DNA of 64,000 nt from Gonium pectorale. Lineage: Eukaryota > Chlorophyta > Chlorophyceae > Chlamydomonadales > Volvocaceae. Both the position numbers and the translations under genes were made by a program. Position 1 is the first letter of the stretch. Each line of letters begins with the position of its first letter. The stretch is from assembly GCA_001584585.1 (NCBI GenBank), contig LSYV01000011.1:560805-624804 (forward strand), given 5' to 3'. The notes below the pieces were generated by a model, which worked only from the letters and a program-made list of their open reading frames with translations, did no database searches and was not told the origin of the DNA. Positions 12,268-25,833 of the stretch are shown here, piece by piece.

Positions 12268-15200
12268 ATGGGTCGATCTCTCCTGCACGAGCGAGCAGGA
12301 TGCGCGGCGAGCGCTCATCCGAGCTCTCATCGCCGCGCCATCGTCCTTGCTGGCCGGCCCAGACTTGCTAGGAGGTGCCGCCTAGATTGCTGGAGCACCA
12401 ATTATGCTGGATCCTATGATACCGGCCTCACACGGAGCCAGGCGGGGCGTCTGAAGGTGCGCGGGCGGCGCATAAACGCTCCGCTTTGTGTGTTGATGTA
12501 GAGTTCGAGGTAAGAAGAGCCAAATCTTGCACTGACCTGGCGCCCCACAGCGGTCGCGTCGCAAGGCGCCCTCGTCAGTTGTCGGAGCACCCACCTGGAA
12601 CCCCGGGGAGTCTGCCAGCAGCCGCTCGGAATGGCTGACGGTGGCGAAGGAGCAGCCAACCGAGGTGGGGACGGGCGGATTGTGCCAACGGCCTTGGGGC
12701 CGCCTCGGTCGGCGTCGGGCTGACCCGGCAGGGGGGGGCACCTTATGAAACGCACGCCTACGCTGCTCAGGTGCTCCTGGACGCGCTGCTGGCACCGGAG
12801 GCGGTCACTCCTCAGCGTCTGCCGGTGTTGCTGACCCTGCTGGAGAGTCGCACGGACCTGGAGGCGCAACTGGTGGCCGCGGGGTTAGCCAGGGTCGCCG
12901 GCGTCGTGGTAAATAGCACCACCTTGCAGCGGCTCTTGCCGGGCGGAGTGCTCCACGACCTGCTCCTCCGGCTGGTAAGCTCTGTGGCAGTCTCCATTCC
13001 GCTCTATCTGTTCTGTGGGTCTTTTGAGCCGAGAGCGCAGGCTGCGTCATACGCACCAGTATAAAGCACCGGCTACCGTATATGCCGGCTGCACCGGCCA
13101 TGTAGTTGTGGTCTTGTACTTATGGACGCCATTCAGACCATGGAACGTCTCCGGTGGTCCCCGACTTGCCCACACCGTAGCTCGAGGAGCAGGCTCCAGA
13201 CCTCACCTGCGCCGACTTGCTTGCCGGTGCCCGCCTCGTGGCTGCGTGGGTCCCGCCCGTGAGCGTCAACGCCATCGCACCAGCCGCCGCGGCCGTGGCT
13301 GCTGCGGCGGTAGCCCGGGTCCTGGCGGGCGCCGAGGGTGGCGGTGCGACCGCCGTCGACGGCATGGCCGGAAAGGCTGAAGCCGCTGGCGCGACCGACT
13401 TGGAGGTGGCGGCGCTGGCGGACGCGCTGACGCGCGTGCAACCATGGCTCGCGTGGCTCGGCACGCCGGAGGCCGAGCAGGCTCTGCTGGGCGCCGAGGA
13501 CTGGGGCGACCCAGATGACGTGTCAGGATATGCGCTGGTTGGCCCTGGGGCGCTGGCCGCGGCGCAGGACGCAGTGGCGGAGCTGCTCCTGCGAGTCACG
13601 TCTTCCGGAGATGCTGTCACGCTACACGCCGTCGTGATGGCGGCTGCGGCCTACGGCTTGGAGGTGCCTGCTGAAGTGGCAAGGGTGAGTTGTGCCACGG
13701 GCGCGGAGCGGCTTGTCCCGGGATGCCACGGTGGATGATGTAACTCCGGCGAACATGGTGAGATTCCTTTCACGGCCTTATGTTAATCCGCAGCTATTGG
13801 GAACCTGATCGCCGTCCCCACCGTCTTCCCTGCCCGTCCTGTGACCCGTTCGCAAGCAGGCCGCTGTTAGCCTTGCAGCCACAGCATCAACCTCGTACGG
13901 CCCAGAGGAGGCCGGTTTGGTCCCGGAGCTGGTCGCTCAGCTAATCGCCGCTCGCGCGGTACAGGCGAGCGATCAGGGCGCCGCTGGCAGGGTTGTGGAC
14001 GAGGTCCTATCGCCCAAACACGTTCATAGCATGATCGCGAGCCGGCTGGAGCCTCAGCAGGGCAGCGACCAGCATGTGGCGTTCCTGCGGGCGCTGCTGG
14101 ACTGCATGGTCGCGCAGCGGCAGCTGCAGGAGCAACAGCAGCAGGGCCAGTCTGATCGGGGCGGCAACCGGAGCTCTGCGTCCGAACTGGGGGCTGCAGC
14201 CACAGGGCAAACGGGCTCAGTGAGCTCCGGATCGCATCTCTACGCGGAGGTATTGCTGGCCCTGGGCGCCACGGCATCGCACCTAGACTGGAGCGCCCTG
14301 GCGCTCAGCCTGCAGTGCGCCACGGAGGCGATCGAAGCGGGGGCTGGGCGCCACGGCGGGGCGCTGGATGCGGTTCGGCAGCTCCTTGAGGCCGCATGTA
14401 CGGCCGCCGAAGCCCCGGACCAGGGACTGAAAACGGGCGGGAGCAGAGTCGACCGGCTATTTGAACTGACGGCGGCAGCGCTACGGCTGCAGGACATCGC
14501 TGCAAAAGACGATCCCGCGACAGCGGCAGCGGTGTCGTTCTTGTTGTCGGCGGTGGAGGCGGCACCGATGGAGGGCGTGGGCGTCGACGCTGTGGCCCGG
14601 CTGCTCGCTGCCGCGGCCACGGCAGCTGAGGCACAGCGCAGCGCACCTGGGACAGCGGGCCAGGGAGCGACCGCGGACGTCCCGAGCGGGGATCGTGCCA
14701 ATGTGGCCACCGCCCCGGTTGTGTCCGTGTCACTGCTGGACCTGCTGCTGCGGCGGCTGGAGGAGTCGGTGAACGGAACGGATGCAGCTGATCCCGCGGA
14801 AGGCCCGCAGTCGAGGCGCCGGCTGAGGAAGCTCCCACAGCTTTCATATGGCCAGGCGGTAGCACTGCTGTCAGCTACTGCCACTGCGACGGAAGAGACC
14901 CTTCAATCAGCGCCCTCGGCCTTGGCTTCCAACTCGACCCCGGAGATCGCCTTGCAGCGGCGCCGTCGCCTGGCAGATCTGCGCGCAGGAGCGCGGATTG
15001 CGTTCCAGGCGCTCACCCCCGCGGTGCGCCACCTTGATGCGCCCGCTGCCATCCGGCTGCTGCAGCTGCTTGTGAGGGCCAACCGCGTCCGCATCCGCCC
15101 CAACAACGTTCAGCTGCTGTGGGCTCTGCACGAGCGCCTGCGCACTCTGGCGCCCACCCTGGCCCCTGCGGCAGCGCTGGACGTGCTTCGCGGCTGCGTA

Positions 15201-18200
15201 GGCCTGCGCTGGCGCCCGAAAGTGCTGATACGGGAGCTTGTGGTGCCGGTGGCGGCGGTGCTGCAGCTGGCGGCGGACCGCGTCGCAGACGGCGAGGGGC
15301 GCGGCCTGCCAGCCATCGGCGCCTGGACGGCGGCTGAGCTGCACCAAGCGCTGGTGCTGCTAGGGGCGCTCCAGTACAGCGGCCCTTCGGCGGCGCCGGT
15401 GGTCAGGCTGGGCATTGCCACCCTGCTGCGGGAGCGGAGCGCGGGCGGCGCGCGGCTGTCAGTCGGCGAGCTGTCGAGCCTGCTTTGGGTGTGCGTGGCG
15501 ACCCGCTACCGGGGGACCAACGTTCTGCGGCCGCTCATGCAGCAGCTGTTGCAGGTGCGGTGCGGACGAAGGGCATGGGTTGTTGCGTCTTCGGAGACTT
15601 CTTGCATGCCAGGGCACACACCTGGTTGCCGTTGCTTCACGGCAACCAGGCATGAACCATCCTTTACCTTATTCGGTCCCCTGGCCGCGTCCCCAAGACC
15701 GCCGCGTCTTGTACGCGAGGAACCTCTGACTGGGAACGCACTCGCGTCCCCTTCTTGATCGCCCCGCGTTGCAGGTCCCGCCCGACGACGTTCCAGTGGC
15801 TGTGGCATCCCAGGCGGTGTGGGCGGCCGCCCGGCTAGGCATCATAGGGAGGCGGCTGCAGCTCTGGGCGCTGGACGCCACCAAGGTGTCCAGAAAGTTG
15901 AGCGAGGCGCCGCCGCAGAGCCTGTCCAACCTGTGCTGGGGCCTTGCCAAGATCGGTAAGTGGCGGTCGCGCTGCGGACCGTTTCGTGGGATGCAATGTC
16001 ATTTTCGCGCCATGGGTCTGGGATGGGGACTGCGGCCGGGCAGCGCGCGCGCTGATTGATTCCCGCTGTTCCTGGGAAGTGACATGAGCGCAGCTGGGCC
16101 GCCCAGATGCTATTACCGGAAGGCTGCGACTCACTGTTAAGCTAATGGATTTGATTGGCGCGCCCTTGATGCCCTTTCCCCAGGCGCCAAGCCCAGCACG
16201 ACGACGGTTGCCATCATGCTGGGCCTCTGCGTGAAGCGGCTGCAGGCGCTGCGGGCCCACGAGTTAACCACCTCCCTCTTTGTGCTGGCCAGCTGGCGGG
16301 CCCATTTCGAGCGGCCCTCCCACGCGGCGGCGGTGGTGCAGCATGTTGTTGCGACCCGGGGCTTCTTTGACGGCCCCGCCATGTGCACCATGGCATGGGC
16401 GCTGCAGCAGCTCACGGCCAGCCGGCGAGCCGCGGCGTCTTCTGCTTCGGCGGTGACCGTGGGGGACGGAGACGGGGACGCCTCGCCCGAGGCGCCCACC
16501 TTATCTGGGTCCCTGACGGGTTCCGCTGCTGTGGCGGCGGCCCTGGACTCAGCGGCCCTAGCCGCCTTTGAGGAGCGGCTGCTGGAGCTGATGGAAGCTG
16601 CCAGCCAGGGCACAGAGCCCCGCATCCCCGACCACCAGATCCTCCGCTTCCTGCACGCCTGCAAGGCCTCGCCAGTGGGCGGCGGCGGCAGCCATACGCC
16701 CACCAGGCTGATTGCCGAGTACTCGTCGTCACTTCGCGCCCGCTTGCTCCGCATGGGCGGCGGCGGCCTGTCCAACCCAGCGGCCGCTGAGCGGCGCTCG
16801 CGGCAGCTGTGGGCCATAGCTCAGTCAATGCACCTGGCGGGCCTGCGCGACCCCGAGCTGCTCGCGTGCCTGGAGGCTGCCGCGGAGCTCAGCCAGGCGG
16901 TGCTACTGCCGGGCCACCTTGCCGGAATACTGAACGCGATGGCGACTCTGGGGCATTACCCCGGCTGGTGGGCACGGCGAGGGCTGCTGCGCCGCACCGG
17001 GCTGGCCTTGCGGTCGGCCAGCGTCACCGAGTCGGGGCTGATCCTGGAGGCGCTCGCGACGTGGAGGATGGAGCTGAACGCGGGGACTGTTGCAGAGGCG
17101 CCACCGGTCAGCCGGCGTAAAGCGTCAAGAGAGCGGGCGGCGGGCGACGCCTCGGCTGAGGCTGCCGAGGGCCAAGTGCGCCGCGCAGCTGCTGACGGGC
17201 AGCTGAAGGCAGGCTTGGAGGCTACGGAGGACGAGCAGGCGCAGGAGCAGGGAAACGGGGGGGCGGCGGCTGGTGAGGAGCAGCAGGGGGCGGCGGCGAA
17301 GGGGCGGCGGCCGGCGCCGAAGGTGCGCGGACCCAGCCCTCAGCGCCTGGACCTGCTGCGGCGTGTGGCTCTGGCGCGGCTGACGCAGCTGTGCGCGCCC
17401 TCGCCCCAGCCGCCGCTGGTGTCACCCGTATCTGCGCGCCCGTCCCCATCCCTAGCGGCTGCTGATGCGCCGGCAGTCGGCGCCGCACCCAACCCGGCCG
17501 CGCCCGACCCGACGCCAACTGCGGCACCGGCGGCGTCGGCTGCGGAGACGAGCCCGACATTTCCGGTGGCGTACTCGTCCATGGACGGCTCGATGGACGG
17601 TGCTGCGTCCGCTGCGGCCCCTGGCGAGGCCAGTGCCGTTGGCATTGACGACGCGATGCGGCTGCTGACCTCGCTGGCTAAGCTGCGCTGGAAGTGCCTG
17701 CCCGTAGAGGCGGCCCTGGTGCGCGCGGCTTCGCGGCTGCCGGTGGAGCGCCGCACGCGGCTGCCCGAGCTGACGACCCTGCTGTGGGCGCTGGCGTCTG
17801 TGCGCCACGACGTGCCCGAGCTGTTGGATGACTTACAGGTGAGGTTGCCCGGAAAGCAAAACAGGTACAAAAGTGGCGTGGCCGAAAGTGGCGCCGGCAG
17901 GGCCATGTCTCCCGCCAGGGTGGCTGGGCCCTCGCACTGTTCACTTACTCGGGTGGCTACATACGTTTGCTTGGCGGAAAGCAATGTCTTACCGTGTTCC
18001 CTGGATGCCCTGCAGGCCGCGCTACTGGGCCAGCCGCGGCAGCGTCCCCTCGCGGAGGAGATGGCCATGCTGGAAGCGGGCGGGGCGAGTGCCATGGCGG
18101 CTGCTGCCGCGGCTGCGCAAGCGGCTGCAGCGGCTCCCGCTGCTTCTCAGTCTGCAGCTGCGGCCCAGCCCGCGACCGCTGCGCCATTGTTGCCGGTGCA

Positions 18201-20463
18201 GCAACGGTCGCCTGCGTTGGAGCCGGCGCTGAAGCGGGACGGCTCTCGGCTGTTAGACATTGCCAACGGAAGCGTTGACAGCGCTGCGGCCGAGGCATCA
18301 CCTGTAGCAAAAGTCGACGGCAAGGATGACGGCGACGATAACGCAAGGGCAGCATCTACCGCCTCTGTGGACCAGGTGTCGGACGATGCCGAGTCTGCAT
18401 CCTCAGCCGCAGCCGCATTACGTAGCACGAGTGGCAGTGGTAGCAGCCTGCTGGCCCGCCCCGTGAAACCTGCGACGCAAGCTGAAGCTGCGCCGCAAGC
18501 CGCGGCCGCAGCTGCCCCCCTTGACCTCGCTGCCGCCATGGCAGCGGCAGCAGCGTCGCTGAACCAGCGCCTCGACGCGCACCTGGACGGACCCACGGGT
18601 CGCGGTCAGCTGCCGACTGAGCCCTGGAAGCCCGCCGATGTGTTCAAGGCACTGTGGGCGTGTGCCAAGATGAACAGGCATCCGGGGCCGCAGGTCCTGG
18701 CGGCTGCGGAGCGCAGCTGGCTGATGTTCACGGCAGCGCCGCAGCGCGATGCCGTAGCCGGGGCGTCAGGTGACGGCGCTGGCGGCCCGCCACCGCCACC
18801 GCTGCATGCCGTGACCGGTCTTCTGTGGGCGCTATCAGTCTTCCGGCACCACAACGGCTCCTTTGCGCAGCTCCTGGCGTCGCAGCTTGCGGAGCGGCTG
18901 CGGGAGCCGAGCGAGCAGGCAGCGGTGGGGAAGCAGGCATTGCAGGTGTGCTGCAGGGGGCAATGCTCTCAGGCGCGGTTATGCTGGGTAGCGCGATGCG
19001 GCGGTACCGCAGCCATGCTGCGTCCATGTCTGCTCTACAGTCGTTGACGGCTGCTGTGGAAGGAAGCCACCAAGCGTAGTGTGTGTAGTTCTGCCAGTCA
19101 CAGCACCGCGCAGCATTACGTCGCCAGCAAGAAGTGCCTTCCCCGGATCTGGTTCTCTTTGTTTTCAGCAACAAGGCACTCGAGCATCCTGTGTACGCAG
19201 GCTGTCATAAGCGCCCCTGCCCCCTCGTTTCTCAGCAGCTGCTGACCTCCCCTGCCCCTGTGCCCGCTTCCCTGCGCAGCTGGCCGCCTGCCTCCTGGCC
19301 GCCCAGGCAGACCGCTCGGATTCTCCGCTCAACACGGCGCTGACTCCGGAGATGCGGGCCAGGCTGGTGGCTGCCTGGCGCGGCCGCCTGGCAGCACGGG
19401 TGGCGCGACCACTGAACAGGTGCGGGCAGAACGAGCACCCCGGCAGGTCCCTTAGGAGTTGGGTCTTGCGGTCCGCGGACGCTGCGCAGGCTGAAGCTCG
19501 GTGATCCCGCTGAGTTTGCTTGTGCCCCGGGCCTCCAGTTTTGTGCACGCCGCCATGGGCTTCTGCATCCGCATTAGGAGCAGGGTCGCATCAGCACGTC
19601 AGAGATGATGGCCTCGCGACCCACGCGAACCCTGTTGGGTGCAATGGTAGCCACTTTTCAGCGGGCCGGGCCTACATATATCTTGGCGCTATGGAGCATG
19701 CCTTCCGAGGCACCCTTCATCCTTCTTGAACCGGCAGGTACCAAGCGGACCTGGTTTCGGTGCTGCGGAAGATGGGCCTCACGTCGGCTGCCAACGTGGC
19801 GACGCCCGACGGGTGTGCCGTGGTGGACGTGGCGGTGGCTCTGATGGGCCCGCAGGGGGCGGCAGGAACTGGCGGTGGTGGCAGCGGCTCGGCGGGTGCG
19901 GCACCCGCGGCGCCACGGCTTATTGCGCTGGAGCTGATTGGTCGGCACAACAGCGCCGCCAACAGCCCGCGCCTGGTAGGCGAGGCAGTGCTCAAGTACC
20001 GCCTGCTGCAGGTGCGGGGCCACTCGCCGCCAGCTGCGGTTGTTGAGCACCATCGCGTGTCCTTGTCGGAACTCTGTAGCCGCCAGGCGGAGGAGTGGTA
20101 CTGGGTTGGGCATCGTGTTCATCGACGTCCTTGGGGGGCCCCATACGCCTCGAGCATGCCTGGACTCCTCCTTTCGTATGTTCGTTGCCGGTAACTCGAT
20201 GTCGACCACCTACCCCGGCCCTCCTCCCATCTCAGGCCCGCGGCTACATGGTGGTCCCTGTGCTCTGCGCCGAATGGGACCGCATCAGCCACCAGGATGT
20301 GTGGACCAAGATGGTCTACCTGCAAGCCAAGATCGACCGTCGAACGGGCGACAGTGCTCTTGGCCGCCCGTCGTCATCGCAGGTGGCGCCGCCGGCCGCG
20401 CCGACGCTGGTGCATGCGGTATCGGTGGCGCAGGGCAGCGCGGACGGAGCTGACGGGCGGTGA
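12268..20463 (+). CDS. RAP-domain organelle RNA-binding protein 2, 11 exons, about 2037 aa
   Basis: Exons: 12268-12456, 12551-12664, 12771-12974, 13181-13684, 13860-15554, 15775-15955, 16184-17838, 18016-18945, 19280-19419, 19738-20011 and 20236-20463. All phases agree. The N-terminus is rich in Arg, Ala and Ser with few acids, like an organelle transit peptide. Helical repeats with an LLWALA-type core recur: LSNLCWGLAKIG, LTTLLWALASVR, VFKALWACAKMN and VTGLLWALSVFR, as in OPR/FASTK-like proteins. Long Gln/Ala-rich linkers separate them. Residues about 1925-1995 form the RAP domain (RLIALELIGRHN, then ARGYMVVPVLCAEWDRIS). The likely role is transcript-specific organelle RNA maturation or translation. 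Exons 1 and 2 rest only on phase and composition; the rest is firm. Confidence 0.78.
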
Positions 20464-21844
20464 TGTGCACAATTTGGTTGCTGCGAATGATGCTTTGAAA
20501 GTGCTTGACTAGCATAATAAGGATGTGAGGGCCGGGCGGTGCCGCAAGTTGCGCCATACCGTACGAGCCCTCGCCTCTTGTATGTGCGCAGCCTGCATGC
20601 CGTCGTGCGGTTTGCCGGCATGGGCAGGGCAGAAAAAACACGGAGAAGCCGTGGTATAAGGTGTGAGCGGAGTTTGCACCGGGTTGATTGTCGGAAGAGT
20701 AACGTGCATTCGTCGGCCCGTACGGTTCGTGGTGCATGTTCGGGACTTCATGTCAACAGCCGTCCCAGGTCACCAGGCCAAGGCCTGCGAATCCCAAGTT
20801 GCATGCCGACAAGGTGTAAGATGCGATGGAAGTGGCCTGGCGGTAGCTGGCGTGAAGCGTGATGTGCGTGAGTGCAGGCGTAGGGGGCCGCTCTGGCGGT
20901 AGATGGGACAAGGGAGAGAGCGTGGACCTGATCCGCGCATGTGATAAGCCGTATATTTGATGTTGGTTTGGTAGCTGGCGAATGTGTTTGTAGGCGCATT
21001 TGGTTTTCATGCTTTCAGGTGGTCAGAGGCAGTTGTTCATTTGGTGCAGAACGCGGGTGCGAGTGTGTGGGTCCAAGGGTAGCCGTGTAGGGCAGAAACA
21101 GGGGGTTGGTGCGCGGGGTGGCAGAACACGGTGTTGCTACTGAGGCTGGCACTCTCTCTTCACGGGCGCCCGACTTCAACGGCGCGGGTTTTCCTGCTTG
21201 CCTTCCCGAATTCACTGCTTGCCGCGGGTGACCGGTGTGGCCAATCTTGCGACAGCATGTATCGATATGTAAAGTGCCGCAGGCAAACGGCCAAAGGTAC
21301 CCCAGGCCAGGCTCAATCGCCATCGCGAACATGGCAGCAACCGCACGATGATTGCTTCCATCCGTGCGCACTTACGCAGCAAGTTCGCAGCACTGTTGAG
21401 GACGGCACATGGGCTAACATGGCTAGTCACGCCCAAATGTATGCTGGAACGCTCCGCTCTAAGTGCCTTTACATTTTCGGTACATCGAAAAAGTATGCTG
21501 GACGCCTGCGCGCGCGCCTGGGCCGCGGACCGGCATCTGATTATGGGCACCCTGGGAAATGTCCCAGCGTTCAGACAGTGCTGCTCGGTACACATCGGTA
21601 ACCGGCAGAGAGAAATGCAAGTGAAAGTGTGGACATGAGATATACTTACAAATTAGTGAGTCGGGCAGGGGGGGGGGCACTGCAGGCCATGGCTTGAGGC
21701 CATGGCTTGGCGGCCTGCCAACGGCCTGTCAGTTGTCTCGGTCGTAGGTCGTCATCATTACTATGTAAGCCATCCAATCCCTTGACTGTGTACAACTTGG
21801 CTGGCGGCTTCACCATCTAATTGCACCAACCGGAACCTGGAGCC
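20464..21844. other. Intergenic region between RAP gene 2 and the haloperoxidase gene
   Basis: No coding exon is supported. It holds the 3' UTR of RAP gene 2 (TGTAA at 20815-20819) and the upstream region of the haloperoxidase gene, with a G run and inverted GGCCATGGC-like repeats near 21668-21730. Confidence 0.45.
20815..20819 (+). terminator. Candidate polyadenylation signal of RAP gene 2
   Basis: TGTAA about 350 bp after the stop codon. Confidence 0.4.
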
Positions 21845-24779
21845 ATGTCAGCCATGTGGCCCCGATGCGCAGTCGCGGCAGTGATCCTAGTGCTTGCAGC
21901 GTGTGCTACTGTGCAGGGCGCTATAAACAGTACTGTCACAGAGTGGATCACTATCGCTCAAGCCAGTGTGGCGGCCGTGGGTGTTGAGCACCAGCAAGCC
22001 ACACGCGTCTACGCTCTGGTTGGCGCTGGTAGGTGTTCCGTATGGTGATCCGCGAAAAATGCGTGCAAAACAGCTGCTTCGTACCTGTAATCGTGCGCTT
22101 CCTCTGCTGCAGCCCAATACGATGCCATCCTTACTGTACGGAAGCTGCCCGGCGACGACATACCTGATGCCGTGTCTGCTGGTACGCTGATGTTGGCTCC
22201 TCCGCGATAGATCATAGGCGAGGTTAGGCGCGCATCAGGCGAATCGTCTGCAACGGGTTCGGCACAGCGTCGATGCATAACGACATTACAGGCAGCACGG
22301 CATGCACCGCATCGTCGGCACTTGCACTTGCTTCAAACGCTCACCTCTCCTTCATCCCGATTTAAATCATGTTTATTACTGATTTGTGATATGTGCGAGG
22401 CCATCGTGCCAAGACAAACCCCGTTACGAACCGTCCCTCCCAGCGTACGCCAGCCACTCCGTACTGTCACACCTCTTCTACTGGCGCCAGAGCGCCATTT
22501 ATGACATCGTGCTGTCGCGCCAGCTGGCCGCCTTCAACATCACTGACGAGCAGGTTGCTCAGCTGAGGGATCTCATTGTACCCCGGGTGCAGAAGCTTGT
22601 GGCCTCCAGGTGTGAGGGGGAGTTGACACCGTGCTGGCATTGCGCGTGGCTTGCAACTCACGTTTGTGTGCTCGAAAACGAAAAGCATTGATAGGGCGGG
22701 AGGCCCAGGCTTGTCTCGTGCACGTGCACCTTCGCTTGGTAGCAACGTTGCCGACCGACAGTTGTCAAATGTTGGTTTCAGCGACTGCATCAGTTGCAGA
22801 TCGTTGCGACTAAAAATTCAGTCGCCGGCGCGGTGACTGAACTGAGGAGGCCCGTCTCTGCACGGGTGGCACGACACGGCATGACACGTGCACCCCTGCC
22901 CTGATCCTGCCAGGGTTCCGGACGGCGCCAGCCTCTTTGCCAACTTCAAGCTGCCGGCGGCCGAGAACGCAGAGCTGGGGCGCTACGTGTTCACGCCGGG
23001 ACAGGTGGGACTGAACAGGTGTGGGCGTAGTAATGCGTCTCCGTGCTTACCGTATCTTCCACCCGTTAAGTCCCACGGGCGTATGAACCTATGCTGTCCG
23101 GCCTGTCTTCCCGACTGCCCTCCGCCTGCCCTCTCGCTGCCCTGCCTTCCCGCCCTCCTTCCCGCCCTCCTTGCCCGCAGACGTCGGTGCGATACCCCCA
23201 GGTTTCGAACGCGACCGCCTTCTATCTGTCCAGCAAGGAAGTGGATTCGATCAGCCTCCAGTTCCGGCGCTTCAACCTAAACGATCCCGAGTACGCCAAA
23301 CAGCTCGAGGATGTGAGTGCCTGCACTGCCGCTTGTAATTGTCCAGTAACTGTTGTGTTTACACAACCAGTTGCGACTACCTTGACCCGTTGGTCACCGA
23401 CGCCTCTTTGGGCCGCGAGTGTCTATTCAGGTGTATCCCGGGGACGCCAGTGCGGGCGTGAGGAACAGAACGCGCCGCTTAGCTGACGTGTCGGCTGAAG
23501 GCATCCGGGCCGTGCCTTGCCTCCCACATGAGCAGGTGTACTGGTTTGGCTCGCTGAACTCCACCAACCGCTCGTCGTATGACACCGGGTCGGCGCGCTA
23601 CTGGGCTCTGGGTGCAGGTGTGTATGATTTGGTATAATCGTGTTTAGTGCGTCTGCGGTCATCGGCACCGCCAACCGAGGCGTTACTGACGTCCGTGTTG
23701 GCTGTCGGGGCATCCTACACACGTGCGTGACTTGATGTGGTGGTGGACGGCGACAGGTGGTTGCAGGCGACAGGAGTACTTGAGCTTGCCGATGTCCCGC
23801 CCAGAGTTGCATTGTAGTCACGCTGTGTGCCGCCGGTTAGTTGACACATGAGCCCGTGTGCGCGCCTGGTGCGGTTTTGCGCTGCCCCGTCGTCAGGCAC
23901 GGGCACGGTGGCGGGTCTCTGGGTCAACGTCTCCATTTCCGTGCTGCCCGAGAACACATCTGTCATCGATCAGGCGCGCTTCTTCAAGCAGCTGGGCGCC
24001 AGCGCCTGGGACGCGGCCGTGACCTGGTAAGCGCACGCGCTTGAGTTGTGTCGGTCCGTTCCTGGATACGTGTCTGGCAGCTTCGTACAAGGAATCGCCA
24101 TTGAATTTACTATTTATGGTGCGCGGCACATAGACCCTGAAGACCTTGACTCATTCGCCCATGTGCCCGTCCCTCGCAGCTGGCGCACCAAGTACCGGGA
24201 GCTGTTCTGGCGGCCCATCACCGCCATCAGGTGCGGCCGATGCGCACTTGCGGATTGCTGCGCGGCTCACTGCATTATTCCATTTTTGTTGCGCACACGT
24301 CCAAAAAGCATCAAGGCGCGCTCCTAATAGGTGCATGTGAAGGTCCTTTACGGACAAAACACCCTGCCGCCAACGCCACGCCCGCTGGCTCTTCTCGGTC
24401 CCTCGCTCGCGCGCACAGGAGGTTTCACGGTCTCCGCCAGGCCGACCCGAACTGGGTCCCCTTCCTCTCCACGCCCGCACACCCCGAGTACCCCTCGGGC
24501 CACCAGTGCTCCGTGGGCGCCGCCGCCTTCATCCTGGAGCAGTGGGTCGGCGACAACGTGTCCTTCTCCGCTGCCTCCCAGGGAGCTCCCGACCTTGGCG
24601 CCCGCACGTACAGCAGCTTTAAGGCAGCTGGCAAGGAAGCGGGCGACAGTCGCTTCTACGCCGGCGTGCACTTCCAGAAGGCGAACGTGGATGGGTTCGA
24701 GCTGGGGTATCGGGTGGCGCGGCAGCTGCATACCAGCGTGTTCAAGGAGAGGACGTACAGCACCCAGAAGAAGAAATGA
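21845..24779 (+). CDS. Secreted vanadium-dependent haloperoxidase / PAP2-superfamily protein, 9 exons
   Basis: Exons 21845-22028, 22113-22181, 22444-22609, 22914-23004, 23181-23312, 23536-23617, 23897-24026, 24180-24230 and 24419-24779 splice to 421 aa with consistent phases. The first about 25 residues are a hydrophobic signal peptide ending near ATVQG. The three-part PAP2/haloperoxidase active site is present: K289-x6-R296-P297 in KYRELFWRP, PSGH at 327-330, and S379-R380 with H386 in SRFYAGVHF. These bind vanadate or phosphate; in haloperoxidases the His and Lys/Arg cage activates peroxide to oxidise halides. The acidic residue usual four places after the last His is Ala here, followed by Asn. 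Substrate cannot be read from sequence; a phosphatase role is not excluded. A pseudogene copy lies 23 kb downstream. Confidence 0.85.
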
Positions 24780-25331
24780 TAGATGCTGGGCGTGTCCATG
24801 AGCTCGTGTATTGCGCGTTCAATGTCAAGTTCGGCGCATGCACCGAACAGGTACAGTAGACACATGCGGCACAGACTGCACGGCTCTGTGCAACAAACGG
24901 AATCTCATCCCACGCGGTGTTGATTGGCGATAGCGCCAGTATTTCGTCGTTGGGTGATCCGGGTTTGGGACATAGTATGGCGTTAGCTTGCTTCGTAACT
25001 CATGTGTGTGCATGCATGGAATGGCAAGCACTGAAGGTCACATGGCAGTGCAGGGTGTTATTCAATCGGGAGGCTATCTGCCTCGAAAATGCAGGAGGCT
25101 GCGACCAAATGCGTATGTGAACATATGTTCTGACACCGTGTGCTTCTGCTCCAGTTGAGGCGTCCTCTTCTCTATCGCTTATATATGTATTGCTTGTCAT
25201 CGCGCCCCATTCGACGGGATTGCATCTTGGGGACTGCATTTTTTATATGGTCGAGTTCTCGACGTCAGTGCCCACTCGTGCGTTGTTAGGGCTAGAGCCG
25301 GCAAAGGGAAACGCACACGTGCGTTGGGATC

Positions 25332-25336
25332 TGTAA
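25332..25336 (+). terminator. Candidate polyadenylation signal of the haloperoxidase gene
   Basis: TGTAA about 550 bp after the stop. Confidence 0.35.
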
Positions 25337-25833
25337 TACGTAGCGTACACGTGCACCCCTCCCCGTAAGACATGGCAGTCGTGACCCATGGGTCATATGT
25401 TTATAATAGCGAGGTCGTTGAACTCTGATCTGCGGTGCCCCGATGCGCTTTTCATTGACAAAATGACCGTGCGAACACTTACAATACATTCCAAACTGTG
25501 AGTGGGAATGCTGGTGCGTACGAAAGGGTACATACCGGCCGAGATGTATTCCTAGGGCCGGCTTGGTTTGCATCGGCAGCACGCAAAAGCACGCGTTTGT
25601 GCCTAACAACATTATGGACTTTGCCTAGTCCCGTTGGAATGGGCTGAACCCCGTTGTACCAGAACACTCACTTTTACCGACCGTGGCAGCTAGCTCCACA
25701 CATTGCTTCCTTGGCTACTACAATTCATCTGCCAGGCACATTCGAGTTGCCCAAAACAGGGAGCACTGCGGAAAGCTAGTCCTCAGAAGAATCTAGGGGA
25801 ACATGCCCGATTATTGATCTCAGGGCGCTTGTC

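Noticed and set aside
7727..20463. One single giant RAP gene
   Set aside because: There are two separate RAP-type C-termini with stops at 11577 and 20463, and a new transit-peptide-like start at 12268.
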